Below, one piece after another: positions 1 through 7,249 of a stretch of DNA of 18,926 nt (positions within the stretch are counted from its first letter, which is position 1; each line of letters starts with the position of its first letter). The translations under genes and the position numbers were made by a program. Under the pieces are notes generated by a model that did no database searches, was not told the origin of the DNA, and saw only the letters and a program-made list of their open reading frames with translations. The stretch comes from CAYVSY01 sp964454255 (GTDB lineage Bacteria; Bacillota_I; Bacilli_A; RF39; UBA660), in contig CAYVSY010000015.1 in NCBI GenBank assembly GCA_964454255.1, positions 1 through 18,926 of the forward strand. Direction: 5' to 3'.

Positions 1-624
1 GAATATGCAACTACAAACGATTTTAAGACATATAAATTATTGGATGATGTAACATATATTAGATTGTCTGTAATGTCTGAAACGGGTGCTAATAAAACTT
101 ATAATATTAAAGTTGTAAAAGTTGATTATAGAGACACAAATAATTATTTAAATTCATTGGTAATTGAAGGACATGATATTAATTTTAACAAATTAAAAAA
201 TAATTATGAAATTACTGTTGAAAGTGATGTTATTTCTTTAAATATAACAGCTATTTCTGAAAGTGATAAAGCAGTTGTTAATATTACAGGTAATCAAAAT
301 CTTAAAGAAGGATTAAACAAAGTTATAATAACTGTTAAAGCTGAAAATGGTGAGGTTAGAGAATATATTATAAATGTGACAAAAAATGCTAAACTAGAAA
401 AAGAAGAAGAAAATAATACTGCGAAGATTTTAATTACTATTTTAATTATAGCGACGCTATCTGGACTTTCATATTTATTATTCTCAGATAATAATAAAAC
501 AAAACCAAAAAACACATTTTTAGATGATGAACCGGTTTTATCAAGAAAAATAGAAAATTCTAAAATAGAATCTAAAAATAATAAAAATAATAATCATCAA
601 ACAAAGAATAAAAATAGAAAGTAA
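1..624 (+). CDS. Surface protein with cadherin-like beta-sandwich repeats, 3' part
   Basis: The reading frame is open to the left edge, so this is the C-terminal 207 residues of a longer protein; the in-frame TTG at 40 is internal. The first ~35 residues look like the end of one cadherin-like beta-sandwich repeat (SETGANKTYNIKVVK). A complete repeat follows from LNSLVIEG to EYIINVTK, with the family's NLKEGLN...ITVKAENG...Y.I.VT pattern. Next come an acidic linker, one membrane segment (ILITILIIATLSGLSYLLF) and a Lys/Asn-rich tail of about 50 residues. The domain usually occurs on the outer face of Gram-positive surface proteins, so an outside N-terminus and cytoplasmic tail are inferred. The stop codon lies inside a terminator stem, so the gene ends its transcription unit. 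The ligand or function is not evident. Confidence 0.75.
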   Translation, partial: EYATTNDFKTYKLLDDVTYIRLSVMSETGANKTYNIKVVKVDYRDTNNYLNSLVIEGHDINFNKLKNNYEITVESDVISLNITAISESDKAVVNITGNQNLKEGLNKVIITVKAENGEVREYIINVTKNAKLEKEEENNTAKILITILIIATLSGLSYLLFSDNNKTKPKNTFLDDEPVLSRKIENSKIESKNNKNNNHQTKNKNRK

Positions 625-646
625 CTAAAAAATTAGTTACTTTTTT
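618..646 (+). terminator. Rho-independent terminator after the cadherin-like gene
   Basis: A perfect 11-bp stem, AAAGTAACTAA (618-628) with TTAGTTACTTT (633-643), has an AAAA loop and runs into a T tract (641-646). The TAA stop (622-624) is part of the left arm. Confidence 0.85.
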
Positions 647-656
647 AATGATATGT

Positions 657-748
657 ATTTTATTAATTAATTGGTGATATTTACTAATAAAAATCTGTGA
701 TTTTATTAATTTTATTAATTAATTAAAAATTATGTAATTTTATTAATT
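657..748 (+). repeat. Four copies of the 12-mer ATTTTATTAATT upstream of ezrA
   Basis: Exact copies lie at 657-668, 700-711, 709-720 and 737-748; the second and third overlap by three bases. They fill the non-coding gap between the terminator at 618-646 and the ezrA promoter region. In DNA this AT-rich some repetition is expected by chance, so a regulatory role is only a possibility. Confidence 0.5.
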
Positions 749-764
749 AAAATGTTGTTATTTG

Positions 765-794
765 TGGTAAAATAATAATATATATAAATATAAT
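765..794 (+). promoter_or_regulatory. Candidate ezrA promoter -10 elements
   Basis: Two possible -10 elements are present: an extended TGGTAAAAT at 765-773 and a perfect TATAAT at 789-794. Neither has a convincing -35 at 17 bp. If TATAAT is used, transcription would start close to the GGTGAT ribosome site at 802-807, giving a leader of only about 10 nt, as also seen at scpA. Confidence 0.4.
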
Positions 795-810
795 AAAGTG
801 TGGTGATATT

Positions 811-2508
811 TTGGAAAATAATGTTTTAATAATTGCAGTGGTGGCTTTTGCTGTGACTATTTTAATTGTTCTAACTATAATAATTATTAAAAAAATTCAA
901 AATGATAAATATAAAGGAGAAATCGAAAATTTAGATATTGAAAAAAATCAGTTGGTTGATGTGACTGTTTTAACGGAGATGTCTAAAGTTAAAGATTTAA
1001 TTAAGACGGATAATTTAAAAGAAAAATTAAACGAATGGGATACGACTTTTACTTTAATTAAAGATGAACGTATTCCTAAACTTACCGATTTAATTAATGA
1101 AGCTGATTTTTTAATTACTAAAAAAGAATACAAAGGTGCAGTTAGAAAAATAGCTAATATTGAAATGGAACTACATGAATTAAAAGACAAATCTAATATT
1201 TTATTAAACGAAATGCGACTTATTACTTCTTCAGAAGAAAGAAATAGAACATCTGTAACAAAATTAAAAATAGAGTATCGTGAACTTCAAAGTAAATTTG
1301 AAAGAACAATTAAAGATTATGGCGATGTTGCACCTTCATTAGTTTTAAGATTTGAAATAATTGAAAAAAGATTTCAAGATTTTGAAAATTTTATGGATAA
1401 AAATGATTATGTTGAAGTGGAAAAAATAGTTGTTAATTTAAATGAACTTATTTCATCGACTAAAGAATTATTAGAAGAGGTTCCATCGGTTGTTATAATG
1501 GCTGAAATGTTAATTCCTAAAAAAATTGAAGAAACATCTATATTATATGCTCGCATGATTAGGGATGGTTATCCACTAGATTATTTGAATGTAGAATATA
1601 ATATTAAGGAAATTAATGAAAAAATAAGTGAAATAATTGATAAATTGAAACTCCTTAATTTAGAAGATGCTTCGCTGGAATTAAAAACAATTCTTGAATA
1701 TTTTGATAAGTTATTTAAAAATTTTGATAGGGAAAGAGAGTGTAAAAATGTTTTTATTGAAAATAGTAAAATTGTCTATAAAAGATTGGATAAAATTAAT
1801 AAAATAGTTAATAATATTTTTTTAAGTCTAGATGATATAAAACTTACATATGATTTAAGTGAAGAATCAATTAATAAATTTGTAACAATTAATAAGAATT
1901 TAGAAAATTTTAATATTGATTATAATGAATTAATAAAACATAGTAAGGGTAAAACTTTTGCATATTCTAGGCTTCTTGATGAATTAGATGGACTTAGTAA
2001 TAAAGTTTTACGACTTCAAGATGATTTGGATGTTCAACTTCATTCTATAAGTAGTATGAAAGACGATGAATATCGTGCTAAAGAACAATTGGAATCTATT
2101 GAAAAGCTATTAAAACAAACTAAAAATAGATTAAAAGATTATAAAGTTCCAGTTGTTCCATCTAGTTATTGGATTGAATTAAGAGAAACTCAAGATGCTG
2201 TAAAAGAAATTGTTAAAGAGTTATCTAAAAAACCTATCGTTATTAAAATATTGAATATTAGAGTTGATACGGCTAGAGATTTGGTATTTAAAATTTATAA
2301 TAAAACGAATGATTTAATTAAAAAATCAATGCTAGCTGAAAGAATTATTATATATGGAAATAGATATCGTAGCACATATAATGATGTTAATGTTAGTTTA
2401 AAAAAGGCTGAGGATTTATATAGAAAAGGGTTATATGAACAATCGATTGATACTTCAGTTAAGGGTGTTGAACTTATAGAAAGTGATATTTTATCTAAAA
2501 TGGCGTAA
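811..2508 (+). CDS. ezrA: EzrA, septation ring formation regulator
   Basis: EzrA is a membrane-anchored negative regulator of FtsZ ring formation that places the division septum and links it to wall synthesis in low-GC Gram-positives. The product has 565 residues, matching the usual ~560-570. Residues ~5-27 form one N-terminal membrane segment (LIIAVVAFAVTILIVLTIIII), and the rest is a long charged helical region of spectrin-like repeats. Family-typical stretches include EMSKVKDL near residue 57 and SSEERNR near 145. Translation starts at TTG 811, with GGTGAT at 802-807 as ribosome site and no better in-frame start. The gene is followed by two small unknown membrane proteins with their own promoters. 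Family assignment is firm; the role is taken from Bacillus work. Confidence 0.93.
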   Translation: MENNVLIIAVVAFAVTILIVLTIIIIKKIQNDKYKGEIENLDIEKNQLVDVTVLTEMSKVKDLIKTDNLKEKLNEWDTTFTLIKDERIPKLTDLINEADFLITKKEYKGAVRKIANIEMELHELKDKSNILLNEMRLITSSEERNRTSVTKLKIEYRELQSKFERTIKDYGDVAPSLVLRFEIIEKRFQDFENFMDKNDYVEVEKIVVNLNELISSTKELLEEVPSVVIMAEMLIPKKIEETSILYARMIRDGYPLDYLNVEYNIKEINEKISEIIDKLKLLNLEDASLELKTILEYFDKLFKNFDRERECKNVFIENSKIVYKRLDKINKIVNNIFLSLDDIKLTYDLSEESINKFVTINKNLENFNIDYNELIKHSKGKTFAYSRLLDELDGLSNKVLRLQDDLDVQLHSISSMKDDEYRAKEQLESIEKLLKQTKNRLKDYKVPVVPSSYWIELRETQDAVKEIVKELSKKPIVIKILNIRVDTARDLVFKIYNKTNDLIKKSMLAERIIIYGNRYRSTYNDVNVSLKKAEDLYRKGLYEQSIDTSVKGVELIESDILSKMA

Positions 2509-2516
2509 TTATTTAG

Positions 2517-2545
2517 TTGCAATTTTTAAATTATTATGTTATTCT
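2517..2545 (+). promoter_or_regulatory. Promoter for the 2573 gene
   Basis: TTGCAA (2517-2522) and TATTCT (2540-2545) are separated by 17 bp, and TG precedes the -10 with one base between (extended -10). It lies between the ezrA stop and the next gene's AAGGAGG ribosome site. No clear terminator separates ezrA, so readthrough is also possible. Confidence 0.5.
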
Positions 2546-2572
2546 AGTATTGAAAAATAAGGAGGAATAAAA

Positions 2573-3166
2573 ATGGATTTTGTTAATTTTTTGATTAAAA
2601 ATTATTTATGGATTGTGATTGCATTTGGTATTTTAGTCATATCTATTATTGGTTTTTTGGCTGACAAATACAATAAAAATCGTAAGGAAAAAAATAATGC
2701 TAAGGAAGAAAAAAAGAGTAATGAAACTGTTAATATAGTTGATATAGATGGTAATAATATTGTTGATGTTAATTCTTCTATAGAAACACCACTTGTCACA
2801 GAGGAAATTGTTTCTGAATCAGATAATTTTAATTTTCCGGAAGTTGATTCTGATAATATGGCTTTTGATCCAACACCTATAACACCTGCATCTTTTGAAT
2901 CTGGCGAAGATTCTTTTATGATGCCTGAAGTTGAAATTGAAAATCAGTCTGTAGATATTGCAAAAGAAAAAACCTCAATCGAAACAACTGAAAAACCGAT
3001 TTCATATAATATGAATCAAGAATTAGATGAACCGACTGAAGTCGTTAATGAATGGGAAAAATCAGGACTTAGTGATATAAATAATAATATTGATTCAGAA
3101 ATTAATGCGAGTAATTCAAATAATATTGATAATACTATTACTGATGAAGATTTTTGGAAATTATAA
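2573..3166 (+). CDS. Unknown N-terminally anchored membrane protein with acidic tail
   Basis: I do not recognise a family. The 197-residue product has one membrane segment at residues ~8-28 (KNYLWIVIAFGILVISIIGFLA), a basic Lys/Arg/Asn stretch (YNKNRKEKNN) and then ~160 residues rich in Asp, Glu, Asn, Ser and Thr with little predicted structure. The positive charges after the membrane segment suggest a cytoplasmic tail. The short motif DEDFWKL closes the protein and could be a binding peptide. A strong ribosome site, AAGGAGG, supports the ATG at 2573. It sits directly after ezrA and before a protein of the reverse layout (long disordered N-terminus, C-terminal anchor). A link to division is inferred from position only. 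Confidence 0.75.
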   Translation: MDFVNFLIKNYLWIVIAFGILVISIIGFLADKYNKNRKEKNNAKEEKKSNETVNIVDIDGNNIVDVNSSIETPLVTEEIVSESDNFNFPEVDSDNMAFDPTPITPASFESGEDSFMMPEVEIENQSVDIAKEKTSIETTEKPISYNMNQELDEPTEVVNEWEKSGLSDINNNIDSEINASNSNNIDNTITDEDFWKL

Positions 3167-3182
3167 GCATATTGCTTTTTTT
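3165..3182 (+). terminator. Short possible terminator after the 2573 gene
   Basis: AAGCA (3165-3169) pairs with TGCTT (3173-3177) across a TAT loop and is followed by a T run ending at 3182. The stem is only five pairs, so it may be leaky. The last two bases of the stop codon are in the left arm. Confidence 0.45.
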
Positions 3183-3183
3183 C

Positions 3184-3212
3184 TTTATAATTTAATAAAT
3201 ATTTGATATAAT
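3184..3212 (+). promoter_or_regulatory. Extended -10 promoter for the 3234 gene
   Basis: A perfect TATAAT (3207-3212) is preceded by TG and one base, giving a full extended -10. A weak -35, TTTATA (3184-3189), lies 17 bp upstream. The AGGAAGTGAG ribosome site and the ATG at 3234 follow closely. Confidence 0.7.
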
Positions 3213-3233
3213 ATTATATGAGGAAGTGAGTTT

Positions 3234-3773
3234 ATGAATAATAATAATAAAAATGAATTTAGTGATAGAGAAGAATTGCTTAGAACATTTCAAGATAGTA
3301 TCGAAGAAAAAAAGGTTGAAGAAGTTCAACCTTATCGTGCGACAACTAATTTTAATACAACATTAAATAATCCTAATGCTAATATAGAGAATAAGATGAA
3401 TGTTAATATTAATTCTGATCCTAGCATTAATAATACAATGGGAATGAGTATTGATAGTATTTTATCAGCTGAAAAAAAAGAAAATCCGGTTGAAGTTCCA
3501 ATTGTTCCAAATGTTGAACAAGCTCAAGAGCCAATTGAAACTGTCGATAATTCTGATGTTACGGAAAGATTTTATAAGGAAGAACCTATGTATGATATGC
3601 AAACAGAAAAAACAGTTACATATGTTACAAATTCGGGTCTACCTGAAAAGAAAAAGTCTTTAAATATATTTAAAGATAAAGAAAATATGATTATTTTATT
3701 AATTGTGTTAATAATAGGAATATTTATTTTAATTCTTCCGGTTATATCTGATTTATTTAATAAAATTAGTTGA
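3234..3773 (+). CDS. Unknown tail-anchored membrane protein
   Basis: No family is recognised. The 179-residue product begins with a polar, Asn-rich stretch (MNNNNKNEF) and an acidic helix-prone segment (REELLRTFQDSIEEKKVEEV). A low-complexity region follows, then one C-terminal membrane segment (residues ~151-173) and a four- to six-residue end (FNKIS). This is a tail-anchored layout with the bulk in the cytoplasm. It has its own extended -10 promoter, and its 3' end overlaps the last 21 bases of the convergent RNHCP gene. Its terminator lies inside that gene (3794-3821). With the 2573 gene it makes a pair of oppositely anchored acidic proteins beside ezrA. Any shared function is inference. 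Confidence 0.75.
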   Translation: MNNNNKNEFSDREELLRTFQDSIEEKKVEEVQPYRATTNFNTTLNNPNANIENKMNVNINSDPSINNTMGMSIDSILSAEKKENPVEVPIVPNVEQAQEPIETVDNSDVTERFYKEEPMYDMQTEKTVTYVTNSGLPEKKKSLNIFKDKENMIILLIVLIIGIFILILPVISDLFNKIS

Positions 3774-4061
3774 TAATTTTATAATTTGGTCATAAGCATC
3801 GTCATTTGCGACGATGTTTTTATGTGTTTGATGACATTTTTCACATATATAAATAATTTTATAAGTATTTTTATATTTTTCAATTCCAGTTGGTTTTAAT
3901 AAACCTAAACATGTATTTTTTCTATCCCCTGGGTTAATATCGACATGTTTTGAATATAAACAATATGGACAGTGATCTCGTGCTGAATAATTTAATTTAT
4001 TTACTTTTCGATCACAATTTTCACAAATAAATTTTTCATCGATCATATTAAATTTTTTCAT
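3753..4061 (-). CDS. RNHCP-domain zinc-binding protein
   Basis: This 102-residue protein matches the RNHCP domain family: ARDHCPYCLYSKHVD, then PGDRK, CLGLLKP and CEKCHQTHKN, with RDHCP in place of the eponymous RNHCP. Three CXXC pairs (C13/C16, C31/C34, C73/C76), C51 and nearby His residues could bind zinc. The family's biochemical role is unknown; a nucleic-acid contact is only a guess. The start at 4061 is backed by GGTGAAAG (bases 4063-4070 on this strand) and an extended -10 at 4078-4086. Its 3' end overlaps the convergent gene by 21 bases, and its codons ~82-89 double as that gene's terminator hairpin on the opposite strand. It is divergent from the scp operon. Confidence 0.85.
   Translation of the reverse strand: MKKFNMIDEKFICENCDRKVNKLNYSARDHCPYCLYSKHVDINPGDRKNTCLGLLKPTGIEKYKNTYKIIYICEKCHQTHKNIVANDDAYDQIIKLSTNFIK
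3794..3821 (+). terminator. Plus-strand terminator inside the RNHCP coding sequence
   Basis: CATCGTC (3797-3803) pairs with GACGATG (3810-3816) around a six-base loop. Three further pairs (one G-U) extend the stem, and it is followed by TTTTTAT. It lies 21 bases past the stop of the 3234 gene and fits as its terminator, yet it is wholly within the antisense RNHCP gene. Confidence 0.75.
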
Positions 4062-4077
4062 TCTTTCACCAATAAAA

Positions 4078-4086
4078 AGTATATCA
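4078..4086 (-). promoter_or_regulatory. Extended -10 promoter for the RNHCP gene
   Basis: Read on the minus strand this is TG-A-TATACT, an extended -10 just upstream of the GGTGAAAG ribosome site. Its -35 position would fall on 4101-4106, which overlaps the -10 of the divergent scpA promoter. Confidence 0.55.
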
Positions 4087-4101
4087 TAAAATGTATAAAT
4101 A

Positions 4102-4110
4102 TGCTATAAT
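4102..4110 (+). promoter_or_regulatory. Extended -10 promoter of the scpA-queA operon
   Basis: TG-C-TATAAT is a perfect extended -10 with no good -35. The predicted start of transcription (~4117) coincides with the GGTGAT ribosome site (4117-4122), implying a leader of about 10 nt before the GTG at 4127. This argues against the ATG at 4091, which would lie upstream of the transcript. Confidence 0.65.
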
Positions 4111-4126
4111 TATTATGGTGATAATA

Positions 4127-4855
4127 GTGGAATGTAGTATTAAGATAAATGAATTTGAAGGGCCATTAGATTTACTTTTACATCTAATTAAGCAATCAAA
4201 TTTAAATATATATGATATTAGACTTGAAGAAGTAATTAATCAGTATTTAAACTATATTAATAGTCAAGAAAAATTAAATATTAGTATTGATTCTTCATAT
4301 TTAGTTATGGCAGCTGAACTTATGGAAATAAAATCTAGATTACTTTTACCAGATAATAAACAAGAATCTGATGATAATTATGAAGAAGAAATAAAAAATA
4401 ATTTAATTAATAAATTAGTAGAATATAAAAAATATAAAGAATTAATGCCGACTTTTAAAGAACTAGAAGAAAAAAGGAAAGAGATATTTATTAAGTCCCC
4501 AGATGATATATCATTATATGCTGATGCTAATTCAATTATCATGAACGATGAAGGTGCTATTGATGATTTACTTAATGCTTTTAAATTGTTTTTGGATCGT
4601 CAAAAATTAGCAAAACCGTTATCAACAAAAGTAACTATTAAAGAATATAGTGTTTATGACCGAATTAAAGATATAAAAAATATATTACTTAAAGAAAAAA
4701 AAATTGATTTTATAGAACTATTTGATATTTATGAAAAAGATTATATAATTATAACTTTTCTTTCTATATTAGAAATGGCTAAAGATAATATAATTAATAT
4801 AAATCAGGGTCCTAATTTTGGGAAAATTATATTAGAATTAAAGGATGTGAAGTAA
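4127..4855 (+). CDS. scpA: ScpA, condensin (SMC) kleisin subunit
   Basis: ScpA bridges the SMC heads and, with ScpB, drives chromosome organisation and segregation on the nucleoid. The N-terminal hallmark FEGPLDLLLHLIKQSNLNIYDI is obvious, followed by YLVMAAELMEIKSRLLLP, an acidic linker and the C-terminal winged-helix part (FIELFDIYEKDYIIITFLSILEMA). Taking GTG 4127 as start gives 242 residues, a normal length. GGTGAT at 4117-4122 is the ribosome site, and the -10 element at 4105-4110 rules against the upstream ATG at 4091. The stop overlaps the scpB start (TAATG), so the two are translationally coupled, in keeping with their 1:2 complex with SMC. Confidence 0.93.
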   Translation: MECSIKINEFEGPLDLLLHLIKQSNLNIYDIRLEEVINQYLNYINSQEKLNISIDSSYLVMAAELMEIKSRLLLPDNKQESDDNYEEEIKNNLINKLVEYKKYKELMPTFKELEEKRKEIFIKSPDDISLYADANSIIMNDEGAIDDLLNAFKLFLDRQKLAKPLSTKVTIKEYSVYDRIKDIKNILLKEKKIDFIELFDIYEKDYIIITFLSILEMAKDNIININQGPNFGKIILELKDVK

Positions 4856-5424
4856 TGGATAAATTAGGAATATTAGAAGGCTTATTATATGTTCAAGGTG
4901 ATGAAGGTTTGAATATTAAAATGTTATGTGATATATTAGAAATTACCGAAGAAGAAGGGAAAAATCTTGTTTTAAAATTAAAGAGTAATTATGAAAAATA
5001 TGATAGAGGATTACGAATTAATTATTTAGGTAATACCTTTAAATTAACGACAAAAGAAGAACATAAAGAGTATTATAAAAAATTATTAGTTAATCCCAGC
5101 AACAATATATTATCACAGTCTGCATTAGAAACGCTTGCGATTATTGCATATAATCAACCAATGACAAAATCTAAAATAGATGAATTAAGAGGCGTTGATA
5201 CATCATGGATTTTACGAAAAATACTTGCGAAAGGTTTTGTTAGAGAATGCGGGAAAGCCAATACAATTGGTCATCCTATTTTATATAAAACGACAGATGA
5301 ATTTTTAGATTATTTTGGATTGTCAACAATTAATGATTTGCCAAAAATTAATTTAAGTGAATCTGATTTGATAGATGAAAGTGATTTATATAAATCAAAT
5401 TATAGAGAAAATAATGGTGAGTAA
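4855..5424 (+). CDS. scpB: ScpB, segregation and condensation protein B
   Basis: ScpB is the dimeric winged-helix partner of ScpA in the SMC condensin. The 189-residue product carries the ScpB signature LSQSALETLAIIAYNQPMTKSKIDELRGV at residues ~82-110, then GHPILYKTTDEFLDYFGL and DLPKI, matching the second winged-helix domain. The acidic tail ends at ENNGE. The ATG shares one base with the scpA stop, with AAGGATG just upstream (4841). The pdp start follows after 3 bases. The ScpA-ScpB pairing is near universal in Bacillota and the call is secure. Confidence 0.94.
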   Translation: MDKLGILEGLLYVQGDEGLNIKMLCDILEITEEEGKNLVLKLKSNYEKYDRGLRINYLGNTFKLTTKEEHKEYYKKLLVNPSNNILSQSALETLAIIAYNQPMTKSKIDELRGVDTSWILRKILAKGFVRECGKANTIGHPILYKTTDEFLDYFGLSTINDLPKINLSESDLIDESDLYKSNYRENNGE

Positions 5425-5427
5425 CTT

Positions 5428-6699
5428 ATGAATATATTAGATATAATTAATAAAAAGAGATTAAAATTGAATTTAAATGAAAAAGAGATAGCTTATATTA
5501 TAAATGAATATACGAATGGATTAATTCCAGATTATCAAATGGGATCATTACTTATGGCTATTTGTATTAACGGATTAAATGATGAAGAAACTATTTTGTG
5601 GACTAAATATATGCTTAATAGCGGAGAAATTATTAATTATACGGGAGTAAAAGGAAAAATAGTTGATAAACATTCAACTGGTGGAGTAGGCGATAAAACA
5701 ACTTTAATAATAGGCCCTATTGTAGCTTCTTGCGGTGTTAATGTATCTAAAATGAGTGGTCGTTCTCTTGGCTGGACAGGTGGAACAATTGATAAATTAG
5801 AATCAATTCCAGGTATTAAACTAAAAATGACTAATAAGCAATTAATTAATCAAATTAAAAAAATTCATATAGTTATTGTTAGCCAAACCAAAAACTTAGT
5901 CCTTGCGGATAAAAAAATATATGCTTTAAGAGATGCAACTGGAACAGTTGAAAGCATTGGATTAATTGCTTCGTCAATTATGAGTAAGAAATTGGCTTGT
6001 AATGCTGATAGTATTATTATTGATATTAAAGTAGGTAAAGGTGCACTAATTAAAAACATAATTGATGCTAGAAAATTAGCTAGTGTAATGATTAATATTG
6101 GTAAATGTAATAAAAAAGAAGTTATATGTTTACTTACTAATATGGATATTCCTCTTGGTAATAATATTGGGAATTCACTGGAAATTGAAGAAGCAATTGA
6201 TGTTTTAAAAAATAATAAACATAATAATTTAAGAGAATTATGTATTGAACTTTCTACTTATATGGTTTCTAGTGGATTAAATATTTCTTTAATAGATGCT
6301 AAAAAAATGGTTTTAGAAAAATTAGAAAATTTAGATGCTTATAAAAAATTTGTTCAATTAATAAGCTATCAAAAAGGAGATATAATTTTTTTGCCAAAAG
6401 CTCGATATAAATACGAAGTTCAATCTAAAATAAATGGATTTTTAACTAATATTAATTCTTTGGAATTAAGTAAATATTCAATGAATTTGGGTGCTGGTAG
6501 AAAAACAAAAGATGATATTATTGATTATTCAGTTGGAATTGTTATTAATAAAAATATAAATGAATATGTTAATACTAATGATATACTATATACAATATAT
6601 TCAAATAAAAAACTTGATGATTATGAATCGTTGATTAATTATTTTGAAATATCAAGTGGTTCTAAAAAATACGATTTAATATATGAAATAATAAAATAA
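5428..6699 (+). CDS. pdp: Pyrimidine-nucleoside phosphorylase
   Basis: The enzyme reversibly splits uridine, deoxyuridine or thymidine with phosphate in nucleoside salvage. The 423 residues cover the whole family: an N-terminal helical domain, the phosphate loop KHSTGGVGDKTT (residues ~82-93), SGRSLGWTGGTIDKLE, YALRDATGTVES, SSIMSKK, and a C-terminal all-beta domain with LGAGRK. The key K-H-S, Arg, Ser and Lys positions are kept. Several usually fixed positions differ: GHTGGT reads GWTGGT, PADK reads LADK, and GSGAFMK reads GKGALIK. Activity is therefore likely but substrate preference may be shifted. GGTGAG precedes the ATG. The gene sits in the scp-queA operon with no deo genes nearby. Confidence 0.88.
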   Translation: MNILDIINKKRLKLNLNEKEIAYIINEYTNGLIPDYQMGSLLMAICINGLNDEETILWTKYMLNSGEIINYTGVKGKIVDKHSTGGVGDKTTLIIGPIVASCGVNVSKMSGRSLGWTGGTIDKLESIPGIKLKMTNKQLINQIKKIHIVIVSQTKNLVLADKKIYALRDATGTVESIGLIASSIMSKKLACNADSIIIDIKVGKGALIKNIIDARKLASVMINIGKCNKKEVICLLTNMDIPLGNNIGNSLEIEEAIDVLKNNKHNNLRELCIELSTYMVSSGLNISLIDAKKMVLEKLENLDAYKKFVQLISYQKGDIIFLPKARYKYEVQSKINGFLTNINSLELSKYSMNLGAGRKTKDDIIDYSVGIVINKNINEYVNTNDILYTIYSNKKLDDYESLINYFEISSGSKKYDLIYEIIK

Positions 6700-6709
6700 G
6701 GTGGTAATT

Positions 6710-7249
6710 ATGAAAAAGTATTATCTTAATAAAGAAGAAAGTTCCCATTATATTAAATATTATGTAGAATGTGGATCAAATCGTAATATTATTTATTATG
6801 GTAATGGAACTAAAAAAATATCATATTTATCTAAAGACAAATTAAATAATATTATGGAATCGCAAGTCAGAAAAAATGAATTTAATGTTTTAGGTGATAA
6901 TGAAAAAACTATAGTAGGTAAATTAAATAAAAAAATGGAACTTATGTTAATATTAGTAATTTCTGGTATTCCACTTATTATTATTAATGCTATTCCAATA
7001 TTGATAATTTATAGTTTAGTATTAAGTGATTTAGGAATTTCTTCTTTTCATGATATGAAAATTATTTCTGACTATAAAAAAAATGTATTCTATTTAGATA
7101 ATAAAAAATGTTTAAATAAAACTGCTGAAAATATTAATATTAATAAGATTAACAACATGAGAATTAATGAATTGATTCAATTAAATAGTTTATTCAATAA
7201 TAATTGTAGTGAACCTAAAAAATTGATTTTGAAAAGGAGAAAAAAATGA
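6710..7249 (+). CDS. Unknown membrane protein between pdp and queA
   Basis: No family is recognised. The ATG at 6710 (MKKYYLNKEE) is preferred over the in-frame GTG at 6701, because AAGGTGG (6698-6704) is its ribosome site and overlaps that GTG. The 179 residues comprise a polar N-terminal half with a possible small beta domain (residues ~12-72), a long hydrophobic stretch at ~77-105 that could be one long or two short membrane helices around a Pro, and a Lys/Asn-rich tail ending KRRKK. The stop overlaps the queA start (ATGA), so it is made with the operon. Its link to queuosine or nucleoside metabolism is unknown. Confidence 0.75.
   Translation: MKKYYLNKEESSHYIKYYVECGSNRNIIYYGNGTKKISYLSKDKLNNIMESQVRKNEFNVLGDNEKTIVGKLNKKMELMLILVISGIPLIIINAIPILIIYSLVLSDLGISSFHDMKIISDYKKNVFYLDNKKCLNKTAENININKINNMRINELIQLNSLFNNNCSEPKKLILKRRKK

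Noticed and set aside
2509..2540. Terminator after ezrA
   Set aside because: The AT-rich arms do not pair without mismatches and there is no T run at the right place.
4091..4126. Upstream ATG as scpA start
   Set aside because: It lies before the -10 element at 4105-4110 and adds a hydrophobic stretch not seen in ScpA. GTG 4127 has a well-placed GGTGAT.
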